NCBI GenBank assembly: GCA_947594835.1
Contig: CANQEH010000026.1
Span: 1 to 39,093, forward strand
Length of the DNA stretch: 39,093 bases
Direction: 5' to 3'
Source of the DNA: an uncultured Acetatifactor sp.
Lineage (GTDB): Bacteria > Bacillota > Clostridia > Lachnospirales > Lachnospiraceae
The notes beneath the pieces were generated by a model that saw only the letters and a list, made by a program, of their open reading frames with translations, searched no databases and was not told where the DNA came from. Both the position numbers and the translations under genes were made by a program. Positions 39,039 through 39,093 of the stretch are shown here, in pieces. Within the stretch, counting starts at the first letter, position 1; each line of letters begins with the position of its first letter.

Positions 39039-39093
39039 ATAAAAAAAATTTCATTTTTTTGCGAGCCACAGGCAAAGCCTGCCTATGGCTCAT
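39039..39093. repeat. AT-rich hairpin-bearing junction at the right edge
   Basis: GAGCCACAGGC (39063-39073) pairs with GCCTATGGCTC (39081-39091) with one mismatch, next to runs of A and T (39041-39060). It abuts the point where reductase homology stops. It could be the end of an inserted element or an intergenic terminator; the window ends before this can be judged. Confidence 0.4.

Overview
The window looks like a chromosomal segment from a motile member of the Lachnospiraceae (Clostridia, Bacillota). Reasons: most of it is fairly GC-rich, promoters are near-consensus sigma-A boxes, ribosome binding sites are strong (GGAGG), RpoB and RpoC have acidic C-terminal tails, L33 is the four-cysteine form, an L10 leader RNA precedes rplJ, and FliW and CsrA are adjacent within a flagellar operon. 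No rRNA, tRNA, CRISPR array, transposase or integrase was recognised.

Left edge (1-1.8 kb): an AT-rich patch unlike its neighbours. It holds the start of a partial gene, a small XRE regulator under a perfect consensus promoter buried in a palindrome, and a DUF2971 protein. It may be acquired DNA.

1.8-22.5 kb: the translation/transcription core on the minus strand. In transcription order it runs rpmG-secE-nusG-rplK-rplA, rplJ-rplL, rpoB-rpoC, then rpsL-rpsG-fusA and tuf. Several blocks have their own sigma-A promoter. Three unrelated genes sit at the block boundaries: a GT39-like membrane glycosyltransferase between rplL and rpoB, rmlD behind the rpoC terminator, and a divergent GH9 glycosidase without a signal peptide upstream of rpsL.

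22.5-29.3 kb: a late flagellar and surface module. It has an orphan FliD-like gene on the plus strand, an XRE-glf operon, and flaG-fliD-fliS-fliT on the minus strand. A 92-bp intergenic element occurs twice in the same orientation (22614-22705 and 29171-29262, one mismatch) and flanks this module. It contains interleaved inverted repeats plus a palindrome, and one copy lies where a sigma-28-type promoter would start the flaG transcript. This is the most interesting undescribed-looking structure here.

29.3-36.6 kb: the minus-strand operon flgM-flgN-flgK-flgK-flgL-fliW-csrA behind a consensus sigma-28 promoter. FlgM (anti-sigma-28), the FlgN/FliS/FliT chaperones, the hook-filament junction proteins, the cap and the FliW-CsrA flagellin switch together cover late filament assembly. 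Flagellin itself is not in the window. Two different FlgK genes lie in tandem.

36.6-39.1 kb: accessory genes. These are a small membrane protein, a divergent XRE regulator, a YunG-like protein with a Cys/His/Asp pattern, and an iron-sulfur aldo/keto reductase whose 5' part is missing, next to an AT-rich, hairpin-bearing right edge.
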